Shown here: positions 17,851-25,717 of the stretch, one piece after another | Numbering within the stretch: position 1 is the first letter of the stretch | Layout of the letters: each line of letters opens with the position of its first letter | Assembly (NCBI RefSeq): GCF_052180275.1 | Contig: NZ_CP197465.1 | Location: 1,178,001-1,242,000, forward strand | Direction of reading: 5' to 3' | Length of the DNA stretch: 64,000 nucleotides | DNA from: Kumtagia sp052180275 | GTDB taxonomy: Bacteria; Pseudomonadota; Alphaproteobacteria; Rhizobiales; Rhizobiaceae | Position numbers and translations under genes: made by a program | Notes under the pieces: generated by a model | The model's input: only the letters and a program-made list of their open reading frames with translations | Told to the model about the DNA's origin: nothing | The model's database searches: none

Positions 17851-18764
17851 TTCAGCCACCGTTCGCTGCGGGTCCGGAACCAGATGTAGAACACATTGGC
17901 GAGGCCGGTGATGACGATCATGCCGAAAGCGATGGCATAGCCGAGTTGCGGGTTGTGCAGCACATCGCCGTTGATCTGGGAATAGAGCTTGATTGGGACA
18001 ATGTTAAGCACCGGCCCGGCGAATGCATAAGCTGTCGCAATGGCCCCGAAGGAATTGGCGAACAACAGGATGACCGTACCGAGGAAGCTCGGCCACAATA
18101 CGGGGATCACGACGTTGCGCCAGTATTGCCACTGGGTAGCGCCCAGCGTGGCAGCGGCCTCGCCCCATTCCTTCTTGATGCCGTCGATTGCCGGTACGAT
18201 GATGACCACCATCAGCGGAATCTGGAAGAACAGATAGACCGCGATCAGCCCCGACGTCGTGAGGAAATTGAATCCCATCGCATAGATGTTGATATCAAGA
18301 AGATCACGCAGGAGCACCGTTACGATGCCGACACGGCCCAGGGTCGCTATGAACGCGAAGGCGAGCGGCAAGCCGGCGAAATTCGAGGCAACGCCCGAAA
18401 AGGTGAGTGTCGCGGAGCGAACCCACCCCGGCAGCCCGCCGCGCACAATTGCCAAGGCTATCGCGAGCCCACCAAATGCTCCGAGCACGGCCGACCAGAA
18501 ACTGATCTTGATCGACTTCCAATAGGCGTCACTGATCGAAGGATCGGTGAACAATTGCAGGATGTTTGCCAGCGTAAACTCGCCTTCCTTGCCCTGGAAG
18601 GCGCCCAACACAAGATAGAGCGTGGGCAGGATCAGGAACATGATGGCAAACACAAAGAAGGGCGCGACGCCGATCCATTGCGTCGGCAAGCGGAAAGCCG
18701 TCGCCTCACTTGGAGGGGCCGGCTTGGCGGACATTGCCTGATTTGAAAGCGAGAGATCGGTCAT
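17847..18764 (-). CDS. ABC transporter permease (PotB-like)
   Basis: This first permease of the importer is 305 aa from the MTDLSL start at 18764; the frame extends to 18818 but without family support. A Pro-rich cytoplasmic tail is followed by a first helix (WIGVAPFFVFAIMFLILPTLYLVLGAF), and the EAA loop is KKEWGEAAATLGATQWQYWRNVVIPV. It ends in an ATGA overlap with the second permease, so the pair should be made in equal amounts. A stem-loop lies between this gene and the binding-protein gene upstream, which probably lowers its expression relative to the binding protein. Confidence 0.92.
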   Translation of the reverse strand: MTDLSLSNQAMSAKPAPPSEATAFRLPTQWIGVAPFFVFAIMFLILPTLYLVLGAFQGKEGEFTLANILQLFTDPSISDAYWKSIKISFWSAVLGAFGGLAIALAIVRGGLPGWVRSATLTFSGVASNFAGLPLAFAFIATLGRVGIVTVLLRDLLDINIYAMGFNFLTTSGLIAVYLFFQIPLMVVIIVPAIDGIKKEWGEAAATLGATQWQYWRNVVIPVLWPSFLGTVILLFANSFGAIATAYAFAGPVLNIVPIKLYSQINGDVLHNPQLGYAIAFGMIVITGLANVFYIWFRTRSERWLK

Positions 18765-18790
18765 GCGCCGGCCGCCGTCTTCGAGGGAAC

Positions 18791-18816
18791 GCCGGGCGGC
18801 CTTGCGACCGCCCGGC
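18791..18816 (-). promoter_or_regulatory. Intercistronic stem-loop after the binding-protein gene
   Basis: A perfect 9-bp GC-only stem (GCCGGGCGG and its complement) with an 8-nt loop lies 12 bp downstream of the binding-protein stop. No T-run follows on the minus strand, so it is more likely an mRNA-stabilising or attenuating hairpin than a full terminator. This kind of element commonly sets a high ratio of binding protein to permease. Confidence 0.65.
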
Positions 18817-18828
18817 AAGATTTATACC

Positions 18829-19935
18829 TTATTGGACGTTGGCGCCGACGACAGCGTCCCAGTTCTTGCTGATCGCTTCCTTGGAAGCCTTCTGCTCATC
18901 GAGGGTCGGGAAAACCGCAGCCTCGTAGGAAGCAGCCGGCGGCAGCTTGTCGAGCAGCGCCTGCGGGATCTTGCCGTTCTTGGCGAGATCGTTGAAGCGG
19001 ATCGGGTGGCAGTAGCCGGCGAGCCAGCCGAGCTGACCTTCGTCCGAATAGAGATACTCCATCCACAGCTTCGCGGCGTTCGGGTGCGGTGCGTAGGCGC
19101 TGATCGCCTGCACGTAGACGCCGGCGACGACGCCGGTCTTCGGCACGATGACGTCGACCGGCGGGTTGCCGTTCAGCGTGTCGCGGCCGGCGAGCGCGTT
19201 GTAGTCCCAGGTGATCAGGATCGGGGTCTGGCCCTGGGCGAGCGTGGCGGCCTTGCCGACCACCGGCACGAAATTGCCCTTGGCGTTGAGTTCCTTGAAA
19301 AACTCGAGGCCGGCGGTGCCGGCGGCTTCGCCAGCAGCGGCGCCCTTCGACAGGCCGGCGGCATAGACGCCCTGGATGGCCTGGTTGGAGGCGCGCGGGT
19401 CACCCGCCAGCGCCACGGAATTGGCGAATTCCGGCTTCAGCAGGTCGGCCCAGTCGGCCGGGGACTCCTTGATGATGTCCTTGTTCACCTCGAAGGAAAG
19501 CACGCCGTAGTAGTCGCCGTACCAAAAACCTTCGGCATCCTTGGCGCTGTCCGGGATCGAGTCCCAAGTGGCGACCTTGTACGGCTGTATCAGGCCGTCG
19601 GCCTTGGCGGACGGACCGAAGGAGAGGCCGACGTCGATGACGTCCGGAGCCTGCGGACCCTTGTTGTCCTTGTTGGCCTTGATTGCCTCGATCTCGTCGC
19701 CCGAGCCGGCGTCGGGGTTGAGTTCGTTGACGGTGATCTCCGGATACTTCTTCTTGAAGCCGTCGATGACAGCGCCGTAGCCGCACCAGTCATGCGGCAG
19801 CGCGATGGTGGTGAGCTGGCCTTCGGCCTTCGCGGCGGCTTCCAGCGCGGCCAAATCCTGCGCCGACACGATCGCCGTCGTCACCATCAGCGACGCGGCC
19901 GTAAGGGAAAGGATCTTTCCCGTGAACCTGAACAT
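18829..19935 (-). CDS. ABC transporter periplasmic substrate-binding protein
   Basis: This 368-aa extracellular solute-binding protein has a signal peptide cleaved near residue 25 (AIVSA before QDLAAL). The mature protein opens with LEAAAKAEGQLTTIALPHDWCGYGAVIDGFKKKYPEI, the pattern of the iron/polyamine-type binding proteins (cluster D). A central PDVIDVGLSFG segment and LIQPYKVATW follow. It is the promoter-proximal gene of the importer, with about 300 bp upstream free for control signals. Closest functional guesses are putrescine/spermidine, phosphonate-amine or iron chelate. Proximity to the amine-catabolic operon favours an amine, but this is inference. Confidence 0.9.
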   Translation of the reverse strand: MFRFTGKILSLTAASLMVTTAIVSAQDLAALEAAAKAEGQLTTIALPHDWCGYGAVIDGFKKKYPEITVNELNPDAGSGDEIEAIKANKDNKGPQAPDVIDVGLSFGPSAKADGLIQPYKVATWDSIPDSAKDAEGFWYGDYYGVLSFEVNKDIIKESPADWADLLKPEFANSVALAGDPRASNQAIQGVYAAGLSKGAAAGEAAGTAGLEFFKELNAKGNFVPVVGKAATLAQGQTPILITWDYNALAGRDTLNGNPPVDVIVPKTGVVAGVYVQAISAYAPHPNAAKLWMEYLYSDEGQLGWLAGYCHPIRFNDLAKNGKIPQALLDKLPPAASYEAAVFPTLDEQKASKEAISKNWDAVVGANVQ

Positions 19936-20167
19936 TTGTTATCTCCGTTGAGTTGACGCCGTTCGACGCCCCCGTTGCGGTTATTCTTGTCGTATGACAG
20001 TCGGATGAAACCCGACTGTCCAACCCCCCGAGGCGCAAAAAAGTTAACTACTTTTGGATTGCCGTAGCAATCGTTGCCATCATGTTTTCCCGGCTAATCA
20101 AAGTCCTCCCTTTATTATCCTTACCGCCGGTCCACGTGGCCGGCGGGAGTTTCGCGCGGGCGTTGCT

Positions 20168-20226
20168 CTGGAAATGGACCGGGCCTGGCCGAAAAGACGA
20201 TCCCGTCGGCTCCCCTCCATTTCCAG
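20168..20226. repeat. Imperfect long inverted repeat in intergenic space
   Basis: Arms CTGGAAATGGA (20168-20178) and its exact complement (20216-20226) flank a shorter internal pair GCCGA/TCGGC. Together they form a long interrupted hairpin in the roughly 300-bp gap 19936-20234 between the Fe-ADH stop and the ABC binding-protein start. No T-run follows. It could end the Fe-ADH transcript or be a small palindromic repeat. Nothing else recognisable lies in the gap apart from the expected promoter of the ABC operon. Confidence 0.5.
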
Positions 20227-20234
20227 GCTGGCTT

Positions 20235-21407
20235 TCAAACCTTGCCGGCGACGGAAGCCTCCAGAATGGCGAGCGCCGCCTCCTTGGTCAGCGGCACCGG
20301 GTTCGTCCCCGTGCTCGGATCGGCCACAGCGGACACCGCGATGAAGTCCTTGCGCTCGGCATCCATGTCGAGGCCCTTGATCAGGTCCGGCAGCGTGTGC
20401 GGCACCTTGAGGTCGGCGCGCAGCTTGAGGATCGCCTTGGCGAACCCGTCGAACCCGCCCTCGATGCCGAGATAGGCGGCCAGACGCGCTATCCGCTCCT
20501 CGATTGCCGGCCGGTTGAAGGCCAGTACGTAAGGCATGAACACGCCGTTGGTCATACCGTGATGCGTGTCGTAGAGCGCGCCGATCGGGTGCGACAGCGA
20601 ATGGATCGCGCCAAGCCCCTTCTGGAAGGCGGTCGCGCCCATCGCCGCCGCCGCCATCATATGCGCCCGCGCCGTCAGATCATTGCCGTCGGCATAGGCC
20701 TTCGGCAGGTTTTCCAGCACGAGGCGGATGCCCTCCAGAGCGATGCCGTCGGCCATCGGGTGATAGCCGGGCGCCGAATAGGCCTCCAGGCAATGTGCCA
20801 GCGCGTCCATGCCGGTTCCCACCGTGATGAAGGCCGGCATGCCGGTGGTCAGTTCCGGGTCGGCGATGACGATCGCCGGCAGCAGTTTCGGATGGAAGAT
20901 GATCTTCTTGGTGTGGGTGGCCTCGTCGGTGAGCACGGCGGCGCGGCCGACTTCCGAGCCGGTGCCGGCGGTGGTCGGCACGGCGACGATCGGCGCAATC
21001 GCATCCGAATTTGCGCGCGTCCACCAGTCGCCGATGTCCTCGAAATCCCAGACGGGCCGCGTCTGCCCGGCCTGGAAGGCGATCAGCTTGCCGAGGTCGA
21101 GGCCCGAGCCGCCGCCGAAGGCGATGACGCCGTCATGCTTGCCCGCCTTGAAGGCGGCGATGCCGGCAGTGAGGTTGGCCTCGACCGGGTTCGGCTTGAC
21201 GTCCGAAAACACCGCGTAGGGCACCTTCGCATCGTCGAGGATTTTCAGCGTGTTCGCTACCACCGGCAGCTTCGCCAGCCCCGGATCGGTGACGAACAGC
21301 GGGTTTTTGATGCCGGTCGCAGCCAGCGCTTCGGGCAGTTCAGAGATGCGCCCCGCGCCGAAGCGGACGGTGGTGGGGTAGTTCCATTTGGAGACGAGGT
21401 TGGTCAT
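20235..21407 (-). CDS. Iron-containing alcohol dehydrogenase
   Basis: This 390-aa group III (Fe-dependent) NAD alcohol dehydrogenase has its metal ligands in the FucO pattern: D201 and H205 in GMDALAHCLEAY, H269 in AIHSLSHPIG and H283 in THHGMTNGV. The nucleotide site is GGGSGLDLGK at residues 98-107. All catalytic positions are intact. The ATG overlaps the stop of the DUF2569 gene (ATGA), making it the last gene of the amine operon. In that setting it would oxidise an amino-alcohol derivative (for example a gamma-glutamyl-ethanolamide) to the aldehyde. A simple short-chain alcohol or a lactaldehyde are alternatives. Confidence 0.92.
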   Translation of the reverse strand: MTNLVSKWNYPTTVRFGAGRISELPEALAATGIKNPLFVTDPGLAKLPVVANTLKILDDAKVPYAVFSDVKPNPVEANLTAGIAAFKAGKHDGVIAFGGGSGLDLGKLIAFQAGQTRPVWDFEDIGDWWTRANSDAIAPIVAVPTTAGTGSEVGRAAVLTDEATHTKKIIFHPKLLPAIVIADPELTTGMPAFITVGTGMDALAHCLEAYSAPGYHPMADGIALEGIRLVLENLPKAYADGNDLTARAHMMAAAAMGATAFQKGLGAIHSLSHPIGALYDTHHGMTNGVFMPYVLAFNRPAIEERIARLAAYLGIEGGFDGFAKAILKLRADLKVPHTLPDLIKGLDMDAERKDFIAVSAVADPSTGTNPVPLTKEAALAILEASVAGKV

Positions 21408-21946
21408 GCGAACGTCCTGGTGAGTTTTGCCTTGAGTTGTTTTTCGCTAATGAATGTATTTCGAATTCGCTTGGAAAAAATCGCGTAAGGGAGCCAGATC
21501 ACGGCGCTAAAAACGGACCAAACCAGCTCCGAATTCATATCAATCAACAAAAAAACGTATGAAATGCTACCCGGTATGGCCCATATCATTTCCCGAACGA
21601 AAACTCCGGATAATGCAGAAATAACTCTGAGAATCAAGAAAACAATAAGAGCTACCCTGAAGATGGACCATCTTTTTATCGCAAGATATAGAAGAAAAAT
21701 AGGCAAGAATATCAAGAAAATAAGCACATGGGCGACGACGATCAAATTCAACCAATACGATGGTTCCGACTGAAGAACAGAAACTATTATATTCCAGTCG
21801 TCGAGCAGATCGATGAAACCGGCAATCGGCCAGATGGCCAGATAGAGTAGCAGCACGAACAGCCACCCTCGCACCCCGACCGGCCCGTCTTCGGTCCAAT
21901 CAGGAGCGACGGCGGGCCGCGCCTCGCTGGTGCGATTGTGGTTCAC
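21404..21946 (-). CDS. DUF2569-like membrane protein
   Basis: This 180-aa integral membrane protein has four predicted helices, matching the DUF2569 pattern: VGVRGWLFVLLLYLAIWPI at the start and VIWLPYAIFSKRIRNTF near the end. Function of the family is unknown. The codon use is visibly more A/T-rich than its neighbours (long AT stretches from about 21470 to 21780), suggesting a separate origin. It is nonetheless wired into the operon by a GTGA overlap with the aldehyde dehydrogenase stop and an ATGA overlap with the iron alcohol dehydrogenase start. It is not part of any known amine pathway. Confidence 0.8.
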   Translation of the reverse strand: MNHNRTSEARPAVAPDWTEDGPVGVRGWLFVLLLYLAIWPIAGFIDLLDDWNIIVSVLQSEPSYWLNLIVVAHVLIFLIFLPIFLLYLAIKRWSIFRVALIVFLILRVISALSGVFVREMIWAIPGSISYVFLLIDMNSELVWSVFSAVIWLPYAIFSKRIRNTFISEKQLKAKLTRTFA

Positions 21947-23343
21947 ACAACCTCGCGCAGGTGGAAACTCTTCGGCCTTGTCAGATTGTCATACCCAATG
22001 GCCGACAGTGCCGCACCCTTGCCGGTGTCCTTGACGCCGGTCCACACCAGCGCCGGGTCGAGATAGTCGCAGCGGTTCATGAACACCGTGCCGGTCTCGA
22101 CGCGGTCGCCGATCGCCGCGGCGTGGTCGGTGTCGCGGGTCCAGATCGAGGCGGTCAGGCCATAGGGGCTATCGTTCATCAGCGCGATTGCTTCCTCGTC
22201 GTTGCGCACCTTCATGATGCCGACGATCGGCCCAAAGCTTTCCTCGCGCATGACCGACATCTGATGGTCGACATTGGTCAGCACTTCGGGCGCCAGGTAC
22301 GGTGAGCCCGCGACGTCCTTGTCGACGTTCATGTTGATATGCGCGACAGCACCCTTGCGCAGCGCTTCCGCCTTCTGCTCGCGGATCAGATCGGCGAAGC
22401 GCGCCTGCGCCATCGGGCCAAGCGTGGTCGAAGCGTCGAGCGGATTGCCGACCACATAGTTCTTCGTCTCGGCGATATAGCCTTCGACGAATTCGTCATA
22501 GACCTTTTCGTGCACATAGACGCGCTCGATGCCGCAGCAGCACTGCCCGGAATTGTAGAAGGCGCCGTCGACCAGGTTCGCCACCGCGTGGTCGAGTTTC
22601 GCGTCGGGCAGCACATAGGCCGGGTCCTTGCCGCCCAGTTCCAGCCCGAGCGTCATGAAGGTTCCCGCCGCCGCCTTCTCAATGGCCCGCCCGCCGGCCA
22701 CCGAACCGGTGAAATTGACGTGGTCGATCTTGCCGGACCCGAGCAGTCTTTCCGTCTGCGCATGGTTCAGCACGACATTCTGGAACACATTTTTGGGCAG
22801 ACCTGCCGCTTCGAAAGCTTGCGCGAACCGCTCGCCGACCAGCAGCGTCTGCGCGGCATGCTTCAGGATGACGGTCGAGCCGGCGATCAGCGCCGGGACA
22901 ATAGTGTTGACCGCCGTCAGATACGGATAGTTCCACGGCGCGATGACCATCACGACGCCAAGCGGGTCCTTCTTCACATAGCGGCGAAAGCCCTCCTTGG
23001 GGTTCGACGCCATCACCGGCGCCAACGCCTTCTCGGCGATCTCGACCATGTAGCCGACACGTTCCTTGACCCCGCCGAACTCGCCGCCATAGCGGGTCGG
23101 GCGGCCCATCTGCCAGCCAAGCTCGGGCACGATCTCGTCGGTCATGGCGACCAGCGCTTCCAGCATCTTGAGCATGTAGGTGCAACGCTCGGCGATCGGG
23201 ACCTGCGCCCACCCCACCTGCGCGGCCCGCGCCCGCTCGACAACGGCGCTTACCTGGGTATCGGTGGCGATCGGCCGCTCCGCATAGATCGAGCCGTCGA
23301 TGGGGGATTTGAGTTTGATGGTTTCCAAGATTGGCGTCTCCAA
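21943..23343 (-). CDS. NAD(P)-dependent aldehyde dehydrogenase
   Basis: This 466-aa enzyme of the aldehyde dehydrogenase superfamily has cofactor and active-site motifs WNYPYLTAVNTIVPALIAGSTVILKHA, FTGSVAGG, LELGGKDPAYV (general-base Glu) and FYNSGQCCCGIERV (nucleophilic Cys). It is close to the size of succinate-semialdehyde and gamma-glutamyl-aminobutyraldehyde-type enzymes. The only in-frame start is a TTG at 23343 with a poor SD, 8 nt after the PIN toxin stop; an original leader may have been displaced by the TA pair. In the operon it would oxidise the aldehyde made by the downstream iron alcohol dehydrogenase to the acid. Confidence 0.92.
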   Translation of the reverse strand: METPILETIKLKSPIDGSIYAERPIATDTQVSAVVERARAAQVGWAQVPIAERCTYMLKMLEALVAMTDEIVPELGWQMGRPTRYGGEFGGVKERVGYMVEIAEKALAPVMASNPKEGFRRYVKKDPLGVVMVIAPWNYPYLTAVNTIVPALIAGSTVILKHAAQTLLVGERFAQAFEAAGLPKNVFQNVVLNHAQTERLLGSGKIDHVNFTGSVAGGRAIEKAAAGTFMTLGLELGGKDPAYVLPDAKLDHAVANLVDGAFYNSGQCCCGIERVYVHEKVYDEFVEGYIAETKNYVVGNPLDASTTLGPMAQARFADLIREQKAEALRKGAVAHINMNVDKDVAGSPYLAPEVLTNVDHQMSVMREESFGPIVGIMKVRNDEEAIALMNDSPYGLTASIWTRDTDHAAAIGDRVETGTVFMNRCDYLDPALVWTGVKDTGKGAALSAIGYDNLTRPKSFHLREVV

Positions 23344-23351
23344 TGGTATTC

Positions 23352-23768
23352 TTAGCAGGCTATGGCCTGCACATGGCCCTGCTCGGCATAGTCGAGGATT
23401 TTGCGGTCTCGCGTCATGATCCGATATCCATGTTCCCGGGCGGTCGCGATGATGATCCGGTCGGCCGGGTCGTTCGGTGGCGTTCCGGGCATGAACGAGG
23501 AATCGATGAGAACGTTGGATGTCAATTCGATAAGCGCGGAGTAAGGCGGCACGACGAGGCTGTCGAACCAGCCCTTCACCGTCATGGTGGTTGGATAGCG
23601 TCCTCGCGAGACAAGGCGCCCAACCTCTAAGGCGGTGATTGGCGAGATCATGACGGGCAGTCGTTGCGCAGCGCTCTCATTCAACGCTTGAACAGCTTCC
23701 GGCTCCAGCCGGGCGCCATCCGCGATCCACATCGCCGCGCAGGTGTCGAGAAGAATATTTCTACTCAT
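23352..23768 (-). CDS. PIN-domain toxin
   Basis: This 138-aa PIN ribonuclease has acidic metal ligands at Asp in NILLDTCAAMWIADG, Glu in ISPITALEVGRL, Asp in PPNDPADRIIIATA and Asp in MTRDRKILDYA. The C-terminus (EQGHVQAIAC) is that of the VapC-like group found with DUF7662 or AbrB antitoxins. The start at 23768 overlaps the end of the antitoxin gene by 8 bp. It sits inside a catabolic operon, between the ligase and aldehyde dehydrogenase genes, all on the same strand. It looks functional. Confidence 0.88.
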   Translation of the reverse strand: MSRNILLDTCAAMWIADGARLEPEAVQALNESAAQRLPVMISPITALEVGRLVSRGRYPTTMTVKGWFDSLVVPPYSALIELTSNVLIDSSFMPGTPPNDPADRIIIATAREHGYRIMTRDRKILDYAEQGHVQAIAC

Positions 23769-24198
23769 CCCCGCTGGCGTCCTTCCCGTATTTTCGGTCC
23801 AGATATTCATCCCAATCCGGGAACGTCGGCTCCGTGAGATCGACCCCGGGCGGTATCTTGATCACACCCTTGAGACGCCCCCACAGCGGGTGCTTGACCA
23901 TCGTCTCGGAATATTCCGTTTGTGGGTTCTCTGCAAAGCCGTCAATGCCAATCGCGGGTTCCGCGCGGCGGAACGTGACCGTCTCGCCCGCCACGTCAAC
24001 GTCCCCGGTCTCGAAACCCGCCGCCAGCCATTCCCTTGTCATTGGGTTGTTGCTGGGGTTGTTGCTCCACCACGCCGGATATTTCTTCGAGGCCGGCAAC
24101 GTTTCGCCGAGCAGTCGCTCGATCTCATCGAACGACATTGCTATCCGGTCCTCGCCCTGCGTTTCCAGAAATGTGCGCAACGGTGAATACTTGCCCAT
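23761..24198 (-). CDS. DUF7662-domain antitoxin
   Basis: This 145-aa protein has an N-terminal DUF7662-like domain: KYSPLRTFLETQGEDRIAMSFDEIERLLGETLPASKK, then YPAWWSNN and REWLAAGFETGDVDVAGETVTFRR. This domain is seen in many TA systems and in stand-alone DNA-binding proteins. The C-terminal 60 residues are acidic and Pro-rich (LKGVIKIPPGVDLTEPTFPDWDEYLDRKYG), ending like an antitoxin tail for a PIN toxin. The start at 24198 has a good SD (GGAGGCGAAAG). It overlaps the toxin gene by 8 bp. I assign it as antitoxin from domain, order and overlap. Confidence 0.82.
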   Translation of the reverse strand: MGKYSPLRTFLETQGEDRIAMSFDEIERLLGETLPASKKYPAWWSNNPSNNPMTREWLAAGFETGDVDVAGETVTFRRAEPAIGIDGFAENPQTEYSETMVKHPLWGRLKGVIKIPPGVDLTEPTFPDWDEYLDRKYGKDASGDE

Positions 24199-24237
24199 CT
24201 TTCGCCTCCGTAAAGCAGCCAACATTACAGCTTTATT

Positions 24238-24250
24238 TTGTTGGCAACAA
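24238..24250. promoter_or_regulatory. Possible TA operator palindrome
   Basis: TTGTTG and CAACAA form a 13-bp palindrome around base 24244, 40 bp upstream of the DUF7662 antitoxin start and in the 66-bp gap (24199-24264) after the glutamine-synthetase-like gene. The stretch is AT-rich, unlike its surroundings. Position fits an autoregulatory operator of the TA pair, but no binding data support it. Confidence 0.45.
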
Positions 24251-24264
24251 TACAGACTGCAGCT

Positions 24265-25635
24265 TCAATACCGCTCAAACCCCCGGTGCAGCTCCCAGTC
24301 CGTGATCCGCCGGTCGTATTCGAACTGCTCCCAGCGGGCGGTGTGGACGTAATGCTCGATCACGTCCTCGCCGAAGGCCTCTTTCAGCATCTTCGACTTC
24401 GCCATGGTCTCGGTGGCATCGCGCAGCGTCTTCGGGATCTCGGGCAGCCGCGAGGCCTGGTAGGCGTCGCCAACGAACGGCTTTTGCAGTTCAAGCTTCT
24501 CGTCGATGCCGGCAAGACCCGCCGCGATCAGCGCCGCGAAGGCGAGATACGGGTTCAAATCGGCGCCGCCGATGCGGCATTCCATGCGGATGCCCTTGGT
24601 CCCCTCGCCGCAGAGCCGGAATCCGGCGGTGCGGTTGTCCTCGCTCCACATGATCTTGGTCGGCGCGAAGGTGCCGGACTGGAAGCGCTTGTAGGAGTTG
24701 ATGTAGGGCGCCAGGAACCAGGTGAATTCCTTGGCATATTTGAGCTGTCCGGCCGACCACTGGTGGCCGAGTTCCGTCAGCCCGTAGGCACCCTTCTTGT
24801 CGAAGAACAGCGGCGTTTTACCGTCGGCGCTCCACAGCGAATTGTGGATGTGGCTGGAATTGCCGGCCAGCCCATAATTGTACTTCGCCATGAACGAGAT
24901 CGACTTGCCCATCTGGCTGGCGATCTCCTTGGCGCCGTTCTTCAGGATGACGTGCCGGTCTGCCATCTCCAGCACTTCGGCGTAGCGGACGTTGATCTCC
25001 TCCTGCCCCGGCCCCCACTCGCCCTTGGAGTTCTCAATCGGGATGCCGGCGGCCTCCAAGTCGTTCCTGAGCCGGCGCATCACCCCTTCTTCCTTGGTGG
25101 TGATGCCGATCAGGTAGTCGCCGATATAGGGCGAGGCCGTGTCGAGGTTCTGCCAATGTTTTGCACGAGCCGAGTCGTAGGTTTCCGAAAACAAATAGAA
25201 TTCGAGTTCGGAGGCGAAATAGGCGAGATAGCCGCGATCCTGCAGCCGCTTGACCTGCTTGCGCAGGATGGCGCGCGGCGAGTGCGGCAGGTCTTCATGC
25301 GTGTGGTGGTCCTTGAGATCGTTGAGGACCAGCGCCGTCTTCTCCAGCCACGGAATCTTCCGCAGCGTGGCAAGGTCGGGTTTCATGACGAAGTCGCCAT
25401 AGCCCTTCGACCAGCTTGCCGCCTTGTAGCCCGGCACCGGCTCCATATCGATGTCGTTGGCCAGCAGGTAGTTGCAGCCGTGGGTCTCGTCATAGGCGGA
25501 TTCAACGAAATATTTGGCGAGGAATCGCTTGCCGATCAGCCGGCCCTGCATGTCGACGGCCGCCGCGAGAACCGTGTCGATCTCGCCGTCCGCCACTGCC
25601 TTCTTCAACTGATCGAAAGTAAGATTTCCGGCCAT
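24265..25635 (-). CDS. Glutamine-synthetase-like gamma-glutamyl-amine ligase
   Basis: This 456-aa enzyme of the GlnA/PuuA superfamily joins glutamate to an amine with ATP. Fold motifs are visible: AYFASELEFYLF (metal Glu), GPGQEEINVRYAEVLEMADRH, the ATP/NH-site segment GLAGNSSHIHNSLW, and NRTAGFRLCGEGTKGIRMECRIGGADLNPYLAFAALIAAG. The last differs from true glutamine synthetase, and the adenylylation Tyr loop of GlnA is not obvious. This is the pattern of gamma-glutamylpolyamine and gamma-glutamylethanolamide synthetases. An ethanolamine-type permease gene lies immediately upstream and oxidoreductases downstream, favouring an amine catabolic role over ammonia assimilation. Confidence 0.85.
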   Translation of the reverse strand: MAGNLTFDQLKKAVADGEIDTVLAAAVDMQGRLIGKRFLAKYFVESAYDETHGCNYLLANDIDMEPVPGYKAASWSKGYGDFVMKPDLATLRKIPWLEKTALVLNDLKDHHTHEDLPHSPRAILRKQVKRLQDRGYLAYFASELEFYLFSETYDSARAKHWQNLDTASPYIGDYLIGITTKEEGVMRRLRNDLEAAGIPIENSKGEWGPGQEEINVRYAEVLEMADRHVILKNGAKEIASQMGKSISFMAKYNYGLAGNSSHIHNSLWSADGKTPLFFDKKGAYGLTELGHQWSAGQLKYAKEFTWFLAPYINSYKRFQSGTFAPTKIMWSEDNRTAGFRLCGEGTKGIRMECRIGGADLNPYLAFAALIAAGLAGIDEKLELQKPFVGDAYQASRLPEIPKTLRDATETMAKSKMLKEAFGEDVIEHYVHTARWEQFEYDRRITDWELHRGFERY

Positions 25636-25670
25636 TTATTACTCCCAGCTCCATTTACAGATCGAATGTC

Positions 25671-25698
25671 CATGGCCCGGCGTCCGTGCCGGGCCATG
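25671..25698 (-). promoter_or_regulatory. Intercistronic stem-loop between permease and ligase
   Basis: A perfect 11-bp stem (CATGGCCCGGC with its complement) and a 6-nt loop lie between the permease stop (25718) and the ligase start (25635). There is no T-run on the minus strand, so it is probably an mRNA-processing or stabilising hairpin within the operon, not a terminator. Confidence 0.6.
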
Positions 25699-25717
25699 CT
25701 GTGTTGGTTTCGCCGCC

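Noticed and set aside
24265..25635. Housekeeping glutamine synthetase GlnA
   Set aside because: Motifs match the PuuA-like group better, and there is no glnB/PII neighbour; gene order supports an amine ligase.
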